A stretch of DNA of 64,000 bases, from NCBI GenBank assembly GCA_020342235.1, contig CP073216.1, positions 310,001-374,000 on the forward strand, in the 5' to 3' direction. A model generated the notes under the pieces. The model worked only from the letters and a program-made list of their open reading frames with translations, searched no databases and was not told the DNA's origin. Of this stretch, positions 1-10,600 are shown one piece after another (positions within the stretch are counted from its first letter, which is position 1; every line of letters starts with the position of its first letter). The DNA is from Saccharomycopsis phalli (Eukaryota > Ascomycota > Saccharomycetes > Ascoideales > Saccharomycopsidaceae). Made by a program: the position numbers and the translations under genes.

Positions 1-305
1 TGTTCTTGTGCATCTTAATCTGTATTGTCAAGAATTTCACCGTGTTTCTCTTTAAGTTTGACTACAAGAGCTTTATCACTGGATATATTGGAATTCCAGT
101 GTACTTGATTTCTATTTTTGGATACAAGTTCATTATGAAGTCTAAGATGGTCAAGCCAGAGGAGGCAGACTTGTACTCTTACAAGGACATTATTGATGCC
201 GAAGAGGAAGAGTGTAAGAGAGAAGAAGCGGAATTGATGGCACTCAGAGGAGATCAAAAGGGAGTTAGATGGTTCTACGATAAATGTTTGGGATGGATAT
301 TCTAA
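1..305 (+). CDS. DIP5: Amino-acid permease, C-terminal end (partial)
   Basis: This is the last 100 or so residues of a gene entering from the left edge; the frame is open from base 3. It shows a final membrane segment and a hydrophilic acidic tail ending in WFYDKCLGWIF. The run EADLYSYKDIIDAEEEE and this aromatic end closely resemble the C-terminus of Dip5, the dicarboxylic amino-acid (Glu/Asp) permease of the YAT family in the plasma membrane. Substrate choice cannot be judged from the tail alone, so a related YAT permease remains possible. Confidence 0.75.
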   Translation, partial: FLCILICIVKNFTVFLFKFDYKSFITGYIGIPVYLISIFGYKFIMKSKMVKPEEADLYSYKDIIDAEEEECKREEAELMALRGDQKGVRWFYDKCLGWIF

Positions 306-484
306 TTTTTAATGAATATTACTGGAATATGTGAATTCAGTGATTTGAATGCTTTTTTATACTTTTTTTAAGACTTTGTTTGTATTTTAAGTTTGTCCTT
401 GTGGCTATGTAATTTGTGTTTATGCACCAGCATATTACTCAAATTATCTATTATACAATTAATAAATTAGAAATTATTTTAGTA

Positions 485-2227
485 ATGAATCTAGCTTTGA
501 TCCTAAGCATTTGCTTGGTGTCCGTTGCTAATTCTGACAGCATTGAAACCACGGCAATTGCAGCCCAAACCTTCAACTACTCTGAAGTGACAAAGGATCA
601 AAGCGTACCGGAATTCAATAATATTATACAGAAATGGGAAAATAATTTGGAAACACTCAAAGAAATAGACACCGGTGAAAAGGAAGGTGTCGCCTTGCTT
701 AATAGGCGTGGTGATGATTGTCTTCCTCAAGATCCCGAAAGTCTATTAAAAGTTGAAAATAAAAATTACAATGAAATCACGGTTAACTTCTTCAACGATA
801 CTGATTCTGAGCTATCCGGTGCTTTATTTTGGAAAAGGGAGAATACCGAAGAAAAATATTTAGAGGAAAGCACTAGTGTAGATAGTAAAGAGGCAGATAA
901 GAGTAATAATGCTGAAATAATCAATAAAGACATATTTGTGGACAGTAATGGTACCAGTAGAAGTCTTAGAGAGCAAGAAGTTGATGTGCAAACTAACCAT
1001 GAAGAAATGTTGCAGAGTGAGCTACAACATGGATATTTAAATTCAGGCACTAGAAAGCAGCCAAAAACTAAGAAAGAGAAAGAGAATGAAGCTGCAATGG
1101 CAGCAGAAAAAATATTAGAAAAGGCCAAAAAGAAAAGTACTTCATTGAACTCGTTAAAGGGTCCTCTCAAGTCAGGAATCAAAATTATAAATGGCCAACC
1201 TACAAGACCAATGAATGGCAAGAAAAGCGAGAAGATCAAAAAGACAACAAAGATTTTTCAATCAGTTGTACCTGATGAAATCAAGCAATATCTATTGACC
1301 GATAATTACAATTTTGTTCCTGGCATGCAAAACTTTTCAGAAGTTAGCAAGGCAGACTGGAAATCGTTTATATACTATGACAGTAAAGACGACTGTACCG
1401 ACTGGGAGGATTATGACAAACACGACCAGTATGAGGAAGACTGTGACAAGATTGATAAAATTAAAGAATTTATACATGATTTAATGAAAGAGTTACACAG
1501 AGAAAAAAGAGAGGCTATTATGGAAATTGTTAATATTCTATGCCACATTAACGAAGGGAAGCACAAGGGTATTCACTTCTTATTGAAATTGGTGATGATC
1601 TTGGGAGAAGAAGGAATGCTCGTTTTAAAGGCTCTTATTGTGTTGATGCACCGATTGATTGAAGCAGGGTTAGATGGCATCAAAATGGTTCTCTTTGCAA
1701 TAATTGAAATCGAGGATGCGGTGTTGCAGCAATTTGAAGATGATTGTGAATGTAAGTGTGATTGCCCCAAAAAAAGAGGTGCCATATTGAGCCATCTTCA
1801 AATGATATTTTTTCGCCCCCAAGCGCAGACTGTTTGGAAGTCAGAAGAGTTGGTTCGTCATTTGAAGGAGCTATTTTTCATTGAAGAAAACAACGGTGAC
1901 TGTTGGTGTGACTGTTTTTGTGACGACAGGAAAAACCAGTTGTTTCATGCCTACAACATTAATGAAGTGGACTTGTCCGCTAGTCCATACATGGTTGATG
2001 TAATGTCTAGGGCTTTCACTAATAACACTGTGAGCGCAGCCTCTTATAGTCCATTTTCGTCTCGTCGTTTACATAAGAAGCGACGAAGACGAAAAAGCAG
2101 CTTGGGTAGAAAGAAGAGTCATTTCAAACGTGATTCAGGAGAAGTATCTGATGCCATTAAATATGTTTCAGAGTCCAGAAAATTGACTCCTCCGCTTTTT
2201 TCTACCATCAAAATGCTCTTGCACTAG
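485..2227 (+). CDS. Unrecognised secreted protein with two CxCxCxC clusters and dibasic sites
   Basis: I do not recognise this 580-residue protein. The start at 485 is chosen because it gives a signal peptide (residues 1-17, MNLALILSICLVSVANS); an upstream in-frame ATG at 422 would bury it. Residues 18-320 are hydrophilic and charged. Residues 343-405 are hydrophobic and probably helical, and follow a KREA motif (341-344) typical of Kex2 cleavage plus EA trimming. Then come CECKCDC (421-427), KKR (429-431), a second helical stretch, and CWCDCFC (473-479). The C-terminus is rich in Lys/Arg. The two halves look like repeats: helix, acidic patch, alternating-Cys cluster, basic site. Secretion and processing are inferences; function is unknown. 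Confidence 0.8.
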   Translation: MNLALILSICLVSVANSDSIETTAIAAQTFNYSEVTKDQSVPEFNNIIQKWENNLETLKEIDTGEKEGVALLNRRGDDCLPQDPESLLKVENKNYNEITVNFFNDTDSELSGALFWKRENTEEKYLEESTSVDSKEADKSNNAEIINKDIFVDSNGTSRSLREQEVDVQTNHEEMLQSELQHGYLNSGTRKQPKTKKEKENEAAMAAEKILEKAKKKSTSLNSLKGPLKSGIKIINGQPTRPMNGKKSEKIKKTTKIFQSVVPDEIKQYLLTDNYNFVPGMQNFSEVSKADWKSFIYYDSKDDCTDWEDYDKHDQYEEDCDKIDKIKEFIHDLMKELHREKREAIMEIVNILCHINEGKHKGIHFLLKLVMILGEEGMLVLKALIVLMHRLIEAGLDGIKMVLFAIIEIEDAVLQQFEDDCECKCDCPKKRGAILSHLQMIFFRPQAQTVWKSEELVRHLKELFFIEENNGDCWCDCFCDDRKNQLFHAYNINEVDLSASPYMVDVMSRAFTNNTVSAASYSPFSSRRLHKKRRRRKSSLGRKKSHFKRDSGEVSDAIKYVSESRKLTPPLFSTIKMLLH

Positions 2228-2298
2228 TAACTATGCAATGATATGTATGCTGGGAAATCTATATCCTTGTAATTATGTAATCAGCAAATAAAACACCA

Positions 2299-4089
2299 AT
2301 GCCTAATATTGCGATATTGTATGGAACGGAGACTTTCAATTCATATGAATACGCGGTTTTGTTAGCCAATTCTCTTGAGTCCAATGGGTTCAAGTCTATT
2401 GTTTATTCTATGGATGCGTTTGAATTACGTAAGATAATGGCGTTGGATATACTTTTAGTTGTTTCCTCCACGTTTGGAAACGGTGACAATCCGCGTAATA
2501 CAAAACACTTTTGGAAGTTCTTGTTACAAAAGAAGTTACCGTCGGACTTGTTGGATCACATTCATTTTAGTACCTTTGGCTTGGGTGACTCATCTTACCC
2601 TCAATACAATCGGTTTATTAGGAAGCTACACACTCGGCTTCTTCAGCTTGGTGCCCAGGAATTAAGCCTGAGAGGAGAAGGCGACGAGCAAAGCGGTGAG
2701 GGCGTAGAGGCATTTTATAAAGAATGGGAGGAAGGGTTAATCAAGAATTTAGTAGATAAGTACCCTGAGGCGGGACTTGTGAACTTGAACATTTTATCGG
2801 ATGTCAAAGGTCCAAAGTACGGGATTGACTTTATAAAGCCAAGGGAAATAAAATTGAACACAGACAGCAGAACAAATGAAATATCCATATCCCGATATAG
2901 GAGTGACTCTGGCCTTCTGCTTGGAACTATTGAGTGCAACGCTCGATTAACCAAGGGAGACCATTTCCAAGATGTTCGACATATAACGATCAAAACTAGC
3001 GGCCAGGAATTAAAATATGATCCAGGATCTTCTGTGATATTATACCCTTCAAACAATCCAAGTGATGTAGAGGAAATTTTGAAGTGCCAAGGCTGGTTAG
3101 ATATTGCCGATGACGAGATACAAATCACCCAGCATACAGATGAATACCAATTGGAAGTCGAGGGCGGATTTGTGCAACCATTAACATTACGGACATTGTT
3201 CACACATCACTTGGATATAATGGGGATCCCACGACGGAGTTTCTTTTTGGATGTTTATAGGTTTGCCAGTGACGAAAGGGAAAGGGAAAAACTACAGGAG
3301 TTTAGCCAGTTGGAATTTTCCCAGGATCTATATGATTATGCCAACCGTCCAAGAAGATCAATATTAGAAACCGTCACGGAATTCTCCAGTTTGAAAATCC
3401 CTGTACAGTATGTGTTGGACGTGTTTCCAATTCTTCGGCCCAGACTATACTCAATTGCATCAGCTTCGAACGGCAGCTCCTTGGACATTTGCGTTGCTAT
3501 AGTCAGATACAAGACCATTATAAAGCGAATTAGAAGAGGTGTTTGTACGGATTGGCTTAGCAATTTATCTGTTGGCAGCAAGATAATCTTTTCTGTCAGG
3601 CTGAGCGATGTATATCGCTACTTTCCAAAGACAGAGACACGTCCCTTGATATTGATTGGTCCGGGAACGGGGGTGGCCCCTATACGGTCTCTTGTTCAAC
3701 AGGAGGTTGACAGAAACACCAAAATACATTTGTTCACTGGCAACAGATCTAGAGATAAGGACTTTCTTTATGGCGACTATTTTGAAATGCTTCAAAGGGA
3801 AAATAAAATACAATTGTACGCGACATTTTCTCGAGACAGTCAAACTATTGACGGGAGAAAAGTGCGATATTTCCAGGATACGATGTACTATTACAAGAAG
3901 TTGATCTTTTCATTGCTCCAGCTGAATGCAATAATCTACATTTGCGGATCTTCTGGGAAAATGCCAATCCAAACAAGAATTACATTAGAAACTATCATAC
4001 AGGAAGAAGGAGGTGTATCAGAGTCCGAAGCCAAAAAATTACTAATAGATATAGAAAATAACAATAGGTTCTTACAAGAGACTTGGTGA
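2299..4089 (+). CDS. TAH18: NADPH-dependent diflavin oxidoreductase Tah18
   Basis: The 596-residue protein has the diflavin reductase layout. An N-terminal flavodoxin-like FMN domain contains STFGNGD and FGLGDSSY. An FAD domain carries RLYSIAS near residue 383. An NADPH domain has GPGTGVAP near 454 and YICGSSG, and the protein ends in Trp, as is usual in this family. Tah18 passes electrons from NADPH to Dre2 in cytosolic iron-sulfur protein assembly. Its length matches the yeast family (about 620). The 3' end lies 73 bp before RFC5 on the same strand, so the RFC5 promoter must overlap this gene's end. Confidence 0.95.
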   Translation: MPNIAILYGTETFNSYEYAVLLANSLESNGFKSIVYSMDAFELRKIMALDILLVVSSTFGNGDNPRNTKHFWKFLLQKKLPSDLLDHIHFSTFGLGDSSYPQYNRFIRKLHTRLLQLGAQELSLRGEGDEQSGEGVEAFYKEWEEGLIKNLVDKYPEAGLVNLNILSDVKGPKYGIDFIKPREIKLNTDSRTNEISISRYRSDSGLLLGTIECNARLTKGDHFQDVRHITIKTSGQELKYDPGSSVILYPSNNPSDVEEILKCQGWLDIADDEIQITQHTDEYQLEVEGGFVQPLTLRTLFTHHLDIMGIPRRSFFLDVYRFASDEREREKLQEFSQLEFSQDLYDYANRPRRSILETVTEFSSLKIPVQYVLDVFPILRPRLYSIASASNGSSLDICVAIVRYKTIIKRIRRGVCTDWLSNLSVGSKIIFSVRLSDVYRYFPKTETRPLILIGPGTGVAPIRSLVQQEVDRNTKIHLFTGNRSRDKDFLYGDYFEMLQRENKIQLYATFSRDSQTIDGRKVRYFQDTMYYYKKLIFSLLQLNAIIYICGSSGKMPIQTRITLETIIQEEGGVSESEAKKLLIDIENNNRFLQETW

Positions 4090-4142
4090 GTGTCAAAGGG
4101 CACATAACCAATCACGGTGGAAACATGTATGTAGAAATATTT

Positions 4143-4148
4143 ACGCGT
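4143..4148. promoter_or_regulatory. MCB (ACGCGT) upstream of RFC5
   Basis: This is a perfect MluI cell-cycle box in the 73-bp gap between TAH18 and RFC5. MBF binding at MCBs drives G1/S expression of replication genes in yeasts. Its position very near the ATG is unusual, so it may act on a start site inside the TAH18 end. Confidence 0.55.
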
Positions 4149-4162
4149 CCATAGTAATAGTC

Positions 4163-5233
4163 ATGTCTTTGTGGGTAGACAAGTATCGGCCAAAGAGGTT
4201 AGATGGATTAGATTATCACGAGGAAATATCCAAGAGACTAAAATCTCTAGCATCATCTGGTGATTTTCCTCATTTGTTGATATATGGTCCATCAGGAGCG
4301 GGCAAAAAGACAAGAATATTGGCTACACTTCACGAATTGTATGGAATTGGGGTTGAGAAGATGAAGATTGATGTGCGGACGTTCAAAACACCCACCAGTC
4401 GAAAGTTGGAGTTTAATATTGTGTCTAGTCCGTACCATATTGAGATCACGCCGTCTGACCTCGGTAATAATGACAGAATCATTATCCAGGACTTGTTGAA
4501 AGAAATTGGCCAGACTGAACAAATTGATTTTCAGACGGGGAAACATAGATTTAAGGTTGTGATCATAAATGAGGCCGACTCTTTATCACGGGATGCCCAG
4601 GCAGCACTCAGAAGAACCATGGAGAAGTATTCTTCCAATCTCCGACTCATATTAATTTCCAACTCAACGTCAAATATTATTGCGCCAATAAAGTCGAGAA
4701 CGTTGCTAGTAAGAGTGGCATTGCCTCTGGTGGAAGAGATCATTTCTGTTTTGAAACACATTGCCAGTGAGGAAGAGGTCAGCTTGCCCTCTAGTGAAAG
4801 TGCCTGTCATGAGATTCTTAAAAAAGTAGCTGAGAACTCGCAGAGAAACTTGAGGCGGGCAATCTTGTCGTTTGAGGCATTGGTCATGTCGTGTGAAAAT
4901 GTCACCGAGACTTCACAGTTGGTCCAATTGGATTGGGAACAAGTGATCTCGCGGCTATCCAAGAACATTCTTAAAGACCGGTCTGTTCGAAACTTGGCCC
5001 AGTGTCGAACTGTATTATACGAATTAATAACACATTGCATTCCAGCCAAGGTGATATTAAAAAGCTTGGCTTTTGATTTGGTGAGCGACAAGCTGGTTTC
5101 TGATGATGTTAAGGTTAAGATTGTGGATGCAGCAGCATTGTTTGATGAAAGATTGAGTTTGGGTAACAAGGACATATTCCATTTGGAAGGCTTCATAGCC
5201 AAGGTGATGGTGATTCTCGAGGAAAAAAAATAA
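4163..5233 (+). CDS. RFC5: Replication factor C subunit 5 (clamp loader)
   Basis: The 356-residue AAA+ protein matches Rfc5, the small RFC subunit that loads PCNA on primer ends and serves the checkpoint and Ctf18/Elg1 loaders. It shows the RFC box MSLWVDKYRP, a variant Walker A GPSGAGKKTR near residue 42, NEAD in place of DEAD (as usual for this subunit), and the conserved C-terminal FDERLSLGNK and HLEGFIAK. Codon 189 is CTG where related proteins have Ser (APS in human RFC3), supporting CUG=Ser. An ACGCGT box ends 14 bp before the ATG. Its product works with PCNA, whose gene is at 12.4-13.2 kb. Confidence 0.97.
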   Translation: MSLWVDKYRPKRLDGLDYHEEISKRLKSLASSGDFPHLLIYGPSGAGKKTRILATLHELYGIGVEKMKIDVRTFKTPTSRKLEFNIVSSPYHIEITPSDLGNNDRIIIQDLLKEIGQTEQIDFQTGKHRFKVVIINEADSLSRDAQAALRRTMEKYSSNLRLILISNSTSNIIAPIKSRTLLVRVALPLVEEIISVLKHIASEEEVSLPSSESACHEILKKVAENSQRNLRRAILSFEALVMSCENVTETSQLVQLDWEQVISRLSKNILKDRSVRNLAQCRTVLYELITHCIPAKVILKSLAFDLVSDKLVSDDVKVKIVDAAALFDERLSLGNKDIFHLEGFIAKVMVILEEKK

Positions 5234-5273
5234 ACTCTACTCCGTATAGATGTATGTACATGAACTGGCTAGC

Positions 5274-5915
5274 CTATCTACCTCTATATAAACGATACTG
5301 GTCCTCTTTTGACCGTGCAATGTTCACCGCCTCTTTGCTAGGATTCTCCTGCATCTTAGCTACAACCTTGACTTTGCGTGGCGCTGGGATTCTCTTTTTT
5401 AGCCCAACTCTCAAAGGCTCACCCTTCTTGACAATTTCATACACGCCTGGTAATTTGTCACCAGCTTTTCTAAACAAGTCTCGGGCAACTTTCTCATGGA
5501 GCTGCTCTCCGGCAATCTCAAATAGAACTTTGCCTGTAGGAACTCGCACTGACCAGTAATCAAATGGTCCTTTACCTTTTCCCATACGGGTCTCGTTACC
5601 TTTTGTACATACCGGAACCGAGGTGACAAATCGCTTCCACAACTGCCCACCTACGGCACGAATGACTCTCATGATAGCATTATCAGCCTCCTTCAACTGC
5701 TTTGCAGAAAGTCGCACTCCTTCGGATTTTAACCGCAACCCATAGTCGCCAAACACCACTGAAGAACCTTTCACAGAGCCTCCAGTTCGTACAGGGACTC
5801 GGCCCTTGTGTGCCTTTTTAAAGTCTTTAATTCTAGGGGCATACTCATGAGCATACCGTCTAAACTGAAACAACCCAGTGGATATGTTTCCAGTAGATAT
5901 TCCAGCGAAGAACAT
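5274..5915 (-). CDS. MRPL16: Mitochondrial large-subunit ribosomal protein uL16m
   Basis: The 213-residue protein is mitochondrial L16. Conserved runs are [51 protein letters not shown] and the C-terminal YRLYRGR. The frame stays open upstream to 5954 but without an ATG, so the start is taken at 5915, giving a short presequence-like N-terminus rich in Ser, Thr and Arg. The protein sits in the mitoribosome A-site region. It converges on RFC5 (40-bp gap) and diverges from MSF1, another mitochondrial translation gene, with 82 bp between the two ATGs. Confidence 0.95.
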   Translation of the reverse strand: MFFAGISTGNISTGLFQFRRYAHEYAPRIKDFKKAHKGRVPVRTGGSVKGSSVVFGDYGLRLKSEGVRLSAKQLKEADNAIMRVIRAVGGQLWKRFVTSVPVCTKGNETRMGKGKGPFDYWSVRVPTGKVLFEIAGEQLHEKVARDLFRKAGDKLPGVYEIVKKGEPLRVGLKKRIPAPRKVKVVAKMQENPSKEAVNIARSKEDQYRLYRGR

Positions 5916-5997
5916 TTTGTCGGCCAACCAAGCGTCGACACTAGGAAATTTCAATTTTCTGCGTGGTCACGAGCACCGATGCCACCAGCAGTATTGA

Positions 5998-7377
5998 ATG
6001 GCATTTTGTAGTCAATCTGTAATGGGAATTCTAAACAGAGTTTTCAATCCGAATACCGGGAGAGGTATTTTAGCTCGTGTTAGACAATATTCCTCTATTA
6101 ATGGGAGTAAGTCGATTTCCATTGGCGGAAAAGACTATGTTACCGATGACTGGACGAACGTTCCACAGTCTATTTTGAATTTAACAGAGCGACAGTTACA
6201 CTTGAATAAGGATCATCCAATTGGGATTTTAAGCAATTTAATTAAAAATAAGTTCAATCCCAAGGAATATACTTTCTATCAAGACTTTAAGCCCCTTGTG
6301 ACTACCTTTGAGAATTTTGACGTGTTGGACTTCCCAAAAGATCATGTTGGTAGATCCAAATCAGACACCTATTACATTAATAAGGACCATCTATTGAGAA
6401 CACATACTTCTGCTCACGAGTACGAATGCTTCAAAAACACCAAAACCCCGGGATACTTTATATGCGCCGATGTCTATAGAAGAGACGAGATCGACAAGAC
6501 GCATTATCCAGCATTCCACCAATTAGAAGGAGCAAGAGTATGGCGCCGGTCGGAAGGGAATCTTGCAGAGTTGATCAAAGCCGATCTTGCAAATATTCCG
6601 CCAGTGAACCTTATTGTGGAAGATGTCAAGCGTCCATTTGATGTCAAGGAGAACCCAAAGCAAGATTACATGACGAACATTGAAACTGATCTTCTTGGAC
6701 AGCATTTAAGAAGAACCATTGAAGTCATTGTTGATACTGTTTTCAATGAAGCTAAAAAGGCCGGGAAGCTTGCAGGCTCAGATGATCCGTTTTTGCATGA
6801 ACCACTAAAGGTCCGTTGGGTGGAGGCCTACTTTCCATGGACTGCGCCAAGTTGGGAGATCGAAGTCTGGTGGAAAGGTGAATGGCTAGAGTGTCTTGGA
6901 TGCGGACTCGTTAGAAAAGTGGTTTTGGATAATTCAGGCGTGGATGACTCGATCAGTTGGGCATTCGGCATCGGCTTAGACCGGATAGCAATGCTTTTGT
7001 TTGGAATTCCAGACATTAGATTATTCTGGTCTTTGGACGAACGGTTCAGCAAGCAGTTCAAGGAGAATACAATCACCAAGTTTATTCCTTACTCCAAGTA
7101 CCCAAAAACCCACAGAGACATTAGTTTCTGGATGCCTGACTCAAAGGAATTCCATGAAAACGATTTTTTTGAGGTGGTTCGAGAGTTTGCTGGAGACTTG
7201 ACAGAAAATGTCGAGTGTGTCGATGAGTTTGTAAATAAAAAGACTGGAAAGACAAGTAAATGTTACAGAGTCACATACCAATCCATGGATAAAACACTAA
7301 CCAACGACCAGGTGAATGAAATCAATAATAATATTCGAACTAAGTTGAGTGAGCAATTCAACATTGAGTTGAGATAA
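5998..7377 (+). CDS. MSF1: Mitochondrial phenylalanyl-tRNA synthetase
   Basis: This 459-residue class II aminoacyl-tRNA synthetase matches the monomeric mitochondrial PheRS. Seen are HTSAHEY, a motif-2-like region with RRDEIDKTHYPAFHQLEG, motif 3 FGIGLDRIAMLLFGIPDIRLFW, and a C-terminal ferredoxin-fold anticodon-binding domain starting near SKYPKTHRDISFWMP. The N-terminus is rich in Arg and Ser and has a typical presequence (RVFNPNTGRGILARVRQYSS). A second ATG at codon 9 is possible. It shares a very short divergent promoter with MRPL16. Confidence 0.95.
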   Translation: MAFCSQSVMGILNRVFNPNTGRGILARVRQYSSINGSKSISIGGKDYVTDDWTNVPQSILNLTERQLHLNKDHPIGILSNLIKNKFNPKEYTFYQDFKPLVTTFENFDVLDFPKDHVGRSKSDTYYINKDHLLRTHTSAHEYECFKNTKTPGYFICADVYRRDEIDKTHYPAFHQLEGARVWRRSEGNLAELIKADLANIPPVNLIVEDVKRPFDVKENPKQDYMTNIETDLLGQHLRRTIEVIVDTVFNEAKKAGKLAGSDDPFLHEPLKVRWVEAYFPWTAPSWEIEVWWKGEWLECLGCGLVRKVVLDNSGVDDSISWAFGIGLDRIAMLLFGIPDIRLFWSLDERFSKQFKENTITKFIPYSKYPKTHRDISFWMPDSKEFHENDFFEVVREFAGDLTENVECVDEFVNKKTGKTSKCYRVTYQSMDKTLTNDQVNEINNNIRTKLSEQFNIELR

Positions 7378-7665
7378 CCATGTATATAGACAGTATATCA
7401 CACGCCCCCCTCAGATTGTAAGGCAGCCAATAATACCAACACAAATACAATATGAACCTGCTACCAAAAAAAAGCGCCAAACCCATTTGTATATTATGTA
7501 TTACAATGAATCCTGTTTATTCACCATTTGGATGAGCAACGCAAGGTCAATGTTCATGTGCGAAGCGTGCATGTGCGAGACATCATAAATTTGTTATAGA
7601 GTGTCGCCACCAAGTGACCAAAATACCTATGGTTTAAAGTGAACCCAACACTGAGAGCTTACACA
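7378..7665. other. Intergenic region MSF1-ATG11
   Basis: The 288 bp hold the MSF1 3' end and the ATG11 promoter. A run ACGCCCCCCTC near 7401 contains CCCCT, a possible stress-response element core. No gene or RNA is seen. Confidence 0.5.
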
Positions 7666-10600
7666 ATGAATAATTCATCTACAGAACTAAAAGTATATAA
7701 TTCCCATTCAGGGAAAGTTCTTAGTTCCGATCCGTATATGTTCCAGAGGTAAGTTATTGTGATATGTTCACCAAATGGTTCTAACATTACAGTCTTCAAG
7801 AATTTAAGGAATGGGTATCAGAGCAATTTGATATCCCTCTCAAACATTTGTTACTAGTCACACCGCAAGGTAGCCGAGTTAAAGAATCTATTTTCCATAA
7901 TGTTAACGAGATCTTTGTTTACAATAGGTTCCCCGATGTCAGACGACGAACTACACAAACACAGTCCAGTGAAATGCCAAATCCTTATAAATTCATAGAC
8001 AATATGCCCAATGGCGGAACCCTTAATAATTCTCAGGATGAGAGCAGTGGCGATTACATTAAGCCGGTAAACTCGCCCTTGAGTGAGTTCCGCATGGAGG
8101 AGTACTTGGATGACTATCCTAGACTAATCAGCATGATGACCACCAATAGTGGATGGTCTTCGGCTATTTTGGCTGATTCAATATTTTCAGAGAAGCAAAT
8201 CCTAGCCACAATCCAGGAAATATCTAACATCTTCAGAAGCTTGAATATAGCGGGTAAATTCCTAGACTTGTCATACAATGAAGTCTTTGAGAAGTTCAAG
8301 CTTTCAAACGGTATTTTTCAAAGTTTGGCGTCTGGATCCCAAAACGATACTTGGTCTATTCATTTTAGCGAGTTGGAAAAGGTCAACTTGTTCAATGATA
8401 ATAAGGCAACACTATCGAGCCTACTAGACTTCCAGGAATTGAGCAATAACTCAAGCGCTTCTAAAAAATTAATCAAAGAGTTGTCTGAGTTAAAGAGTAA
8501 GATTGAAAAGAGTTTTGAATCAATTCAATCAAAGAAACTGGCCATGGAAAAGAATATTACGATTTTCAAGAAGAACTCCATAATTAAAAACTTTAGTAAC
8601 ATGAATTTGTCTGAAATTGTCAAAAAAATAAAAGATGTCACCAAAGTAATTCAGCAAGAAACTAGATATATTACGGAGTTCGTCCCGGAGTACAAAAATA
8701 CCACCTTGACTGCTGAACAGCAGACCAAGGTAGTAGACACTTTAAAGAACCACCAAAGGAATTATGTACCAGAAGTGTTACAAATGGCCAATGATCTTTA
8801 TTATCTTCAAATGAATCTCCATGCACTATTCAAAAAACTAATCACTACCTTGGCTGAGGTAATGATAAAAATTTCTTCAATTCAAGGCATGCTAACTGAA
8901 ACAAAGAGTAGTTTAAAAATTGAGGTTAAGAAGATAGAGGAGTTACAAAAGGTAGAAGTGAAGCTATCCGAGGCAGTAGATTTACCGTTATTATACGGCT
9001 TGTTTCTACTAGAAAATATTAGACGAATTGAATGGGGAGAAGAGCTAAATTTGATAATTGAAAAGACTATCGAGAATTTTGCAATTATTAATGACAGAGA
9101 AATAAAATTAAGAGGGAAGTGGCAAACCAATTACGGATCAATATTAAAGTTAATGAAGTTAGAGAATTTGTTCACTTTGCATAACTTGCCCACTGTTGAG
9201 ATAACGACGAATCGGGATGTTTCAATTAAAGAGCTAACCTTAAATGTTACTCGTGAAGATGTTTCAAATTATATTGAAAAATTAAAAACGATACCAATTT
9301 CTAAGGAGTATATTAAATTACTTCAAAATGGGTTAAACGGCTTGGACGTTCAGAAAACCGATTTATATAGTAAGTTTGATGGTTACTTAAATTTTAATAT
9401 TACCAAGGACTTGAATGCAGCTGATAATGAAATTATTAAAGGTTATCAAGATAGAATCAAGAGATTGGAATCGATATTACATCAGCATAAATTCAAGAAC
9501 TTGAACCAATGGCCCTTGACAGTATCAAAGGACACAGCATCCAGATCAAGAAGTCCTCCTATTTACAAGAGTCCAAAAATGGAGACAGCAAAGCTTGTGT
9601 TCGCTAGTCCTAGGTCAGTATCCACTACTTCGTTAAATAAAGTTGGTACAATAACTACTAGTGATAAGACAAATAATCACCCTAAACAGCATCATAGAAA
9701 GTCGAGCTTTGGTAGAATATTTGACTTGAAGAAAGGGAATAAAGACAGCTTATTGTTACACAGCGGAAACATAGAGTTGACTAATTCTTTAATTGTCCTT
9801 ACCGAACAAGATGAAAGGGATAGAGTATTGGTAAACTTAGAAGCATCAAAAAAAGAAGTTATTAAGGAGCCATTAAACGTACAATCTATGTCAGTCGCTA
9901 GAAACGAGTGGAATGAAATTAAGAACACAAATAATAGATTATTTCTAGAGAATTGCCAACTAGTGTCAGACAAAAATAGAGATCTTGAGGAAATCGCTTT
10001 CTTAAAGGAACAGTTGAATAGTACGAAGACAGGTCTAAGTGCGTTAAATGAGCAAGAAAATCTAATAATTAGATTAAATAATGAGAATGCCGAGTTAAAC
10101 GAAGAGCTTAATAACGCTACAAGAGAATTGGAAAATGCACAGAAGCAGCATAGAGAAATATTGAAAGATCGAGATGCGAAACAACGGGAGTTTGATAAGC
10201 TAAAACAGAACCTTCATGACACGTTAGTCAATTTAGATGACAATACGAAAGAAATTGAAGATGCCCGGATTGAATTACAGACAGCTCAAAAAGACCTTAG
10301 TGAATTGTATAGAAATTACGACAAATCTGAAACACGGCTAAAGAAACTAACTAAGGAGTATGAGAGAATAATGACTGAAAATGAAAGATTAAATTCTTCT
10401 AACAATACATCAGCTAAGCTTATTGCCGAGTTGAACTCAAAATTAAGCAGTCTTCAGGATGAAAATTCAGAAAAGTCAATAGCTTATTTGGAAAGTCAAA
10501 TTCATGAAAAAGAAACAAAGTTGATGACTTTAAATTCTGAAATATCTAGGATTAAGGAAGATAATAAAGATTTGGAGGGCATGAAGAAGGACTTACTCGC

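Noticed and set aside
5955-6003. Extra 5' exon for MRPL16
   Set aside because: The stretch is in another frame with a stop and no convincing splice donor; the ATG at 5915 gives a normal protein.
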